Part shown: piece by piece, positions 31,180 through 33,917 of the stretch
Layout of the letters: each line of letters begins with the position of its first letter
How positions within the stretch are numbered: the stretch's first letter is position 1
Source of the DNA: Mucilaginibacter sp.
GTDB taxonomy: Bacteria > Bacteroidota > Bacteroidia > Sphingobacteriales > Sphingobacteriaceae
Reading direction: 5' to 3'
Assembly (NCBI GenBank): GCA_028287895.1
Contig: JAQBOV010000069.1
Coordinates: 1-33,917 of the forward strand
Length of the DNA stretch: 33,917 nucleotides
Program-made: the position numbers and the translations under genes
The notes under the pieces: model-generated
Seen by the model: the letters and a program-made list of their open reading frames with translations, nothing else
Told to the model about the DNA's origin: nothing
The model's database searches: none

Positions 31180-32718
31180 ATGAAAAATAAAGTATATCGT
31201 TGGCTCGTTTGTGCCCTTTTCAGTGTAAGCCTGTTCCATGTCCATGCAAACGCGCAGAATAATCAATTAGGTATTTTTGATGGCCAATCAGACATAGGCT
31301 CAGTAAAAAATAAAGGCGGCGCTGCGTATGACCATGTTTCGCAGCAATATCATTTGGAAGGTTCCGGAACAAACGTATGGGGTACACATGATGAATTTCA
31401 TCTGGTATGGAAAAAAATGAAGGGCGATTTTATATTGCGCGCCGGTGCGGAGTTTATAGGCAAAGGTGTTGAAGCACACCGCAAAATAGGGTGGATGGTG
31501 CGTTCCTCACTCGATACCAATTCAAAACACATCAATGCCGTTGTGCATGGCGACGGCTTAACCTCTTTGCAGTTCAGGCGTACGGTGGGTGGCAATACCG
31601 AAGAGATCAAGTCAGCTTTAACCGGCGCCAATGTTATCCAGCTGGAAAGAAAGGGTAATACCTATACCATGTCGGTTGCGCGCAAGGGGGAAACTTTTGT
31701 TTCAGAAAAGCTGGACGACCTGGATCTGGGCCAGGAGGTATATGTCGGATTATTTATCTGCTCGCACAATCCGGCTGTTACCGAAAAAGCGGTATTTGAC
31801 AATGTACGTATCGTAGTCCCGGCAGGGAAGGATATGGTTGCTTATAAAAGTTATTTAGGCAGCAGTATTGAGATATTGGATCTGTCGACCCAAAACAGCA
31901 AGGTCATTTACCAGATACCAAACTCATTGCAGGCGCCAAATTGGACAAAAGATGGCAAATCATTAATTTATAACCGCGATGGACTGCTTTATAATTTCGA
32001 CCTGGCTACACTTACGCCAAAAGTGATCAATACAGGAGCTGCATCCCATAATAATAATGATCACGTCATATCATTTGACGGCAAAATGCTGGCCATTAGC
32101 AGCAGTAACGGCCCCAAAGGCGCCTCGTTAGGCTTTACTGTGCCCATTGGCGGCGGGGAGCCGAAACAAATAACCCCCACCGGCCCTTCATATATGCATG
32201 GATGGTCGCCGGACAGGAAATATGTGGTATTCTGCGGTGACCGTAACGGTGAATACGATGTTTACCGTATTCCTGCCGGCGGTGGCCCGGAAGTGCGGCT
32301 GACCGATGCCAGGGGATTGGACGATGGCCCCGAATACAGCCCCGACGGTAAATACATTTATTTCAATTCTGTACGAAGCGGTTTAATGCAGGTATGGCGC
32401 ATGAAACCCGACGGCAGCGAGCAAACACAGCTTACCCATGATGACTTTAACAACTGGTTCCCGCACGTTTCACCTGATGGTAAATGGATCGTTTATATCA
32501 CCTTTTTAAAGGACGAGGTATCACCCGGCGACCATCCTTTTTACAAACATGTTTATTTGCGGGTGATGCCGGCAAATGGCGGTCCGTCAAAAGTGGTGGC
32601 ATACCTTTATGGTGGGCAGGGTACCATTAATACCCCATCATGGGCGCCTGATAGCAAACACCTGGCATTTGTAAGTAATTCAGGCCTTTTATTTCCGGTA
32701 TTCCCGATAGGTAATTAA
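31180..32718 (+). CDS. Secreted protein with lectin-like domain and TolB-type beta-propeller
   Basis: 512 residues with a signal peptide (residues 1-26, cut after ANA). Residues 30-215 look like a jelly-roll of the DUF1349/laminin-G kind (FDGQSDIGSV, WKKMKGDFILRAGAEF, GWMVRSSLD, VYVGLFICSHNP, AVFDNVRI). Residues 225-505 hold five or six PD40/TolB-like blades (PNWTKDGKSLIYN, GWSPDRKYVVFCGDRNGEYDVYRIPAGGG, PEYSPDGKYIYFNSVRSGLMQVWRMKPDGSEQTQLT, PHVSPDGKWIVYITF, PSWAPDSKHLAFVS). No protease domain follows, so it is not a DPP-IV-like peptidase. It probably binds a carbohydrate or cell-surface ligand. 32 bases before the Tat-exported sugar isomerase gene and probably in operon with it. Confidence 0.85.
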   Translation: MKNKVYRWLVCALFSVSLFHVHANAQNNQLGIFDGQSDIGSVKNKGGAAYDHVSQQYHLEGSGTNVWGTHDEFHLVWKKMKGDFILRAGAEFIGKGVEAHRKIGWMVRSSLDTNSKHINAVVHGDGLTSLQFRRTVGGNTEEIKSALTGANVIQLERKGNTYTMSVARKGETFVSEKLDDLDLGQEVYVGLFICSHNPAVTEKAVFDNVRIVVPAGKDMVAYKSYLGSSIEILDLSTQNSKVIYQIPNSLQAPNWTKDGKSLIYNRDGLLYNFDLATLTPKVINTGAASHNNNDHVISFDGKMLAISSSNGPKGASLGFTVPIGGGEPKQITPTGPSYMHGWSPDRKYVVFCGDRNGEYDVYRIPAGGGPEVRLTDARGLDDGPEYSPDGKYIYFNSVRSGLMQVWRMKPDGSEQTQLTHDDFNNWFPHVSPDGKWIVYITFLKDEVSPGDHPFYKHVYLRVMPANGGPSKVVAYLYGGQGTINTPSWAPDSKHLAFVSNSGLLFPVFPIGN

Positions 32719-32750
32719 TCCGTATAAACATTCCTTAAAAACGCATAAAA

Positions 32751-33665
32751 ATGGATACTTCACGAAGAGATTTTATAAAAAACACCGCTTTGGCGGTAGC
32801 AGGTTCTACTTTATTGTCAAACGATCTTTTTGCTTCCCCTAAAAAAATAGTAAGAATAGGAGTGCAGCTTTACTCGGTTCGGGATGCCATGAGCAAAGAT
32901 CCCAGAGGATCGCTAAAAAAGTTGTCTGATATGGGATATTTACATGTAGAGCATGCCAACTATACCGGCAGGAAGTTTTATGGTTATACGGCAAAGGAGT
33001 TTAAAAAATTGTTAGCTGATCTTGCCCTGCAAATGCCAAGTGGTCATACGGTAATGACGGCGCAAGACTGGGATACCTCTAAAAATGATTTTACCGATAA
33101 GTGGAAATATACTATTGAGGATGCCGCCGAAGTAGGACAGCGATATGTAATAAGCCCATGGCTGGATGAAAGTCTGCGTCATGACGTGGATGGCTTGAAA
33201 AGGTTTATGGAGCAGTTTAACAAATGCGGTGAGTTGTGTAAGAAATCGGGGATGAAGTTTGGATATCACAACCACAACTTTGAGTTCAGCACAAAGGTTG
33301 GCGACAGCGATTTATATGATTTTATACTGAAAAATACTGATCCTGAGCTGGTGGCTCAGCAAATGGATATTGGCAATATGCTTGGAGCGGGTGGAATAGC
33401 TTTAGACCTTCTGAAAAAATATCCCGGTCGTTTTGAATTGATGCACGTTAAGGATGAGATAAAAAGCGATACCGGTCAGGGAATGGACGGTTACGATAGT
33501 ACGATACTGGGTACAGGCGTGATGCCGGTAAAAGACATTGTAAAGGCTGCAAAAAATATAGGCGGAACCTCGCAGTTTGTCGTTGAGCAGGAATCCTACC
33601 AGGGAAAAGATCCGTTTGATTGTGTAAAAATTGATTTACAAATGATGAAAAAGTGGGGCTTTTAA
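32751..33665 (+). CDS. Tat-exported sugar phosphate isomerase/epimerase-like TIM barrel
   Basis: 304 residues. A twin-arginine signal (MDTSRRDFIKNTALAVAGST, Arg5-Arg6) directs folded export to the periplasm. The rest is an AP-endonuclease-2/xylose-isomerase-like TIM barrel. Metal-site segments are visible: GYHNHNFEF, QQMDIGN, MHVKDE and FVVEQES. Family members act on keto-sugars and inositols or as 3-keto-glycoside enzymes; substrate unknown. With the TolB-like protein upstream and the gluconate-2-dehydrogenase-subunit-3-like gene downstream, it suggests a periplasmic sugar oxidation or 3-keto-sugar pathway. This is inference from neighbours. Confidence 0.88.
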   Translation: MDTSRRDFIKNTALAVAGSTLLSNDLFASPKKIVRIGVQLYSVRDAMSKDPRGSLKKLSDMGYLHVEHANYTGRKFYGYTAKEFKKLLADLALQMPSGHTVMTAQDWDTSKNDFTDKWKYTIEDAAEVGQRYVISPWLDESLRHDVDGLKRFMEQFNKCGELCKKSGMKFGYHNHNFEFSTKVGDSDLYDFILKNTDPELVAQQMDIGNMLGAGGIALDLLKKYPGRFELMHVKDEIKSDTGQGMDGYDSTILGTGVMPVKDIVKAAKNIGGTSQFVVEQESYQGKDPFDCVKIDLQMMKKWGF

Positions 33666-33784
33666 CTTATTCTTTATAAATTACTTGAAGATTAATTTTG
33701 ATCACAAGTTCAGGGACATTATTTAGTGGTTTTTCCAATTTCTTTTCATGTTTATATTTAATAATGTCAATTATACAGCTATAT

Positions 33785-33822
33785 TGTTCGCGATTATCCT
33801 TGAGAAGATTTATCAGCGAACA
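33785..33822. other. 7-bp inverted repeat upstream of the last gene
   Basis: TGTTCGC (33785-33791) and GCGAACA (33816-33822), 24 bases apart, ending 17 bases before the ATG at 33840. Either a hairpin in the leader or an operator. Confidence 0.35.
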
Positions 33823-33839
33823 TTTTAGGAAATTTTAAT

Positions 33840-33917
33840 ATGGACAGGCGTACAGCAATACGGAATCTGGCTTTAGTTATTGGTGCTGCGGCAGTGTTGC
33901 CAGCCTGTACTGAGCAT
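33840..33917 (+). CDS. Partial: gluconate 2-dehydrogenase subunit 3-like protein (start only)
   Basis: 26 codons are visible before the window ends. MDRRTAIRNLALVIGAAAVL is an Arg-Arg-containing export signal followed by PAC, a plausible lipobox or cleavage site. This opening is typical of Bacteroidota 'gluconate 2-dehydrogenase subunit 3 family' proteins, which normally sit next to a GMC oxidoreductase. The neighbouring Tat isomerase supports that reading. A different Tat substrate cannot be excluded from 26 residues. Confidence 0.5.
   Translation, partial: MDRRTAIRNLALVIGAAAVLPACTEH

Noticed and set aside
1..33917. tRNA, rRNA, transposase, integrase or phage genes
   Set aside because: None was recognised on reading both strands; the relics at 205-346 and 8508-8761 are not linked to any mobile element here.

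Overview
The window looks like the chromosome of a Bacteroidota member of the family Sphingobacteriaceae, most like Mucilaginibacter or Pedobacter. The grounds are: a tig-clpP-clpX block, DUF4290 next to murA, GIN-domain (DUF2807) surface proteins, a Tat-exported sugar isomerase next to a gluconate-2-dehydrogenase-subunit-3-like gene, A-rich leaders with few Shine-Dalgarno sequences, and Bacteroidota promoters (-33 TTG, 19-20 bp, -7 TAnnTTTG). No tRNA, rRNA, CRISPR array, transposase or phage gene was seen. The taxonomic call is inference from gene content and style.

Layout. 1-2.1 kb: a decayed peptidase-like tail, then two secreted GIN-domain proteins, the second a lipoprotein. 2.3-6 kb: protein quality control (trigger factor, ClpP, ClpX). 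6.1-8.5 kb: short AMP nucleosidase and cystathionine beta-synthase; the latter has a 17-bp palindrome at its promoter. 8.5-8.8 kb: a relic of an LTA-synthase-type sulfatase, missed by a simple ORF scan because of a one-base deletion. 8.8-13.1 kb (minus): DUF486 membrane protein, GT39-like glycosyltransferase, murA and DUF4290, the last two probably one operon. 13.3-15.8 kb: convergent dipeptide epimerase and M20 peptidase, both fitting turnover of (cell-wall) peptides.

16-19.4 kb is the most unusual part. A 71-residue secreted protein carries three copies of the nonapeptide DRTILGTAD. It is divergent, across about 550 bp of AT-rich DNA, from a periplasmic-TPR/one-TM protein that ends in a histidine-kinase dimerisation domain with its phospho-acceptor His but no ATPase domain. 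An orphan small protein and an XRE regulator follow. A peptide-precursor/TPR-sensor pair is a testable hypothesis, not a demonstrated system.

19.6-26.6 kb (minus): UvrD/PcrA helicase, a two-gene ABC-2 exporter, and a secreted M1 metallopeptidase. 26.7-29.3 kb (plus): a YyaL/SSP411-like thioredoxin-fold protein and SlyD, likely co-transcribed. 29.5-34 kb: a secreted protein with MORN-like and TonB-C-like parts, an acyl-CoA thioesterase, a lectin-like/TolB-propeller protein, a Tat sugar isomerase and the start of a further gene that runs off the window.

A second pattern runs through the intergenic DNA: at least six gene boundaries hold degenerate tandem 7-bp repeats, different in sequence from site to site but sharing the 7-bp period. 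Some build hairpin terminators and others touch start or stop codons.
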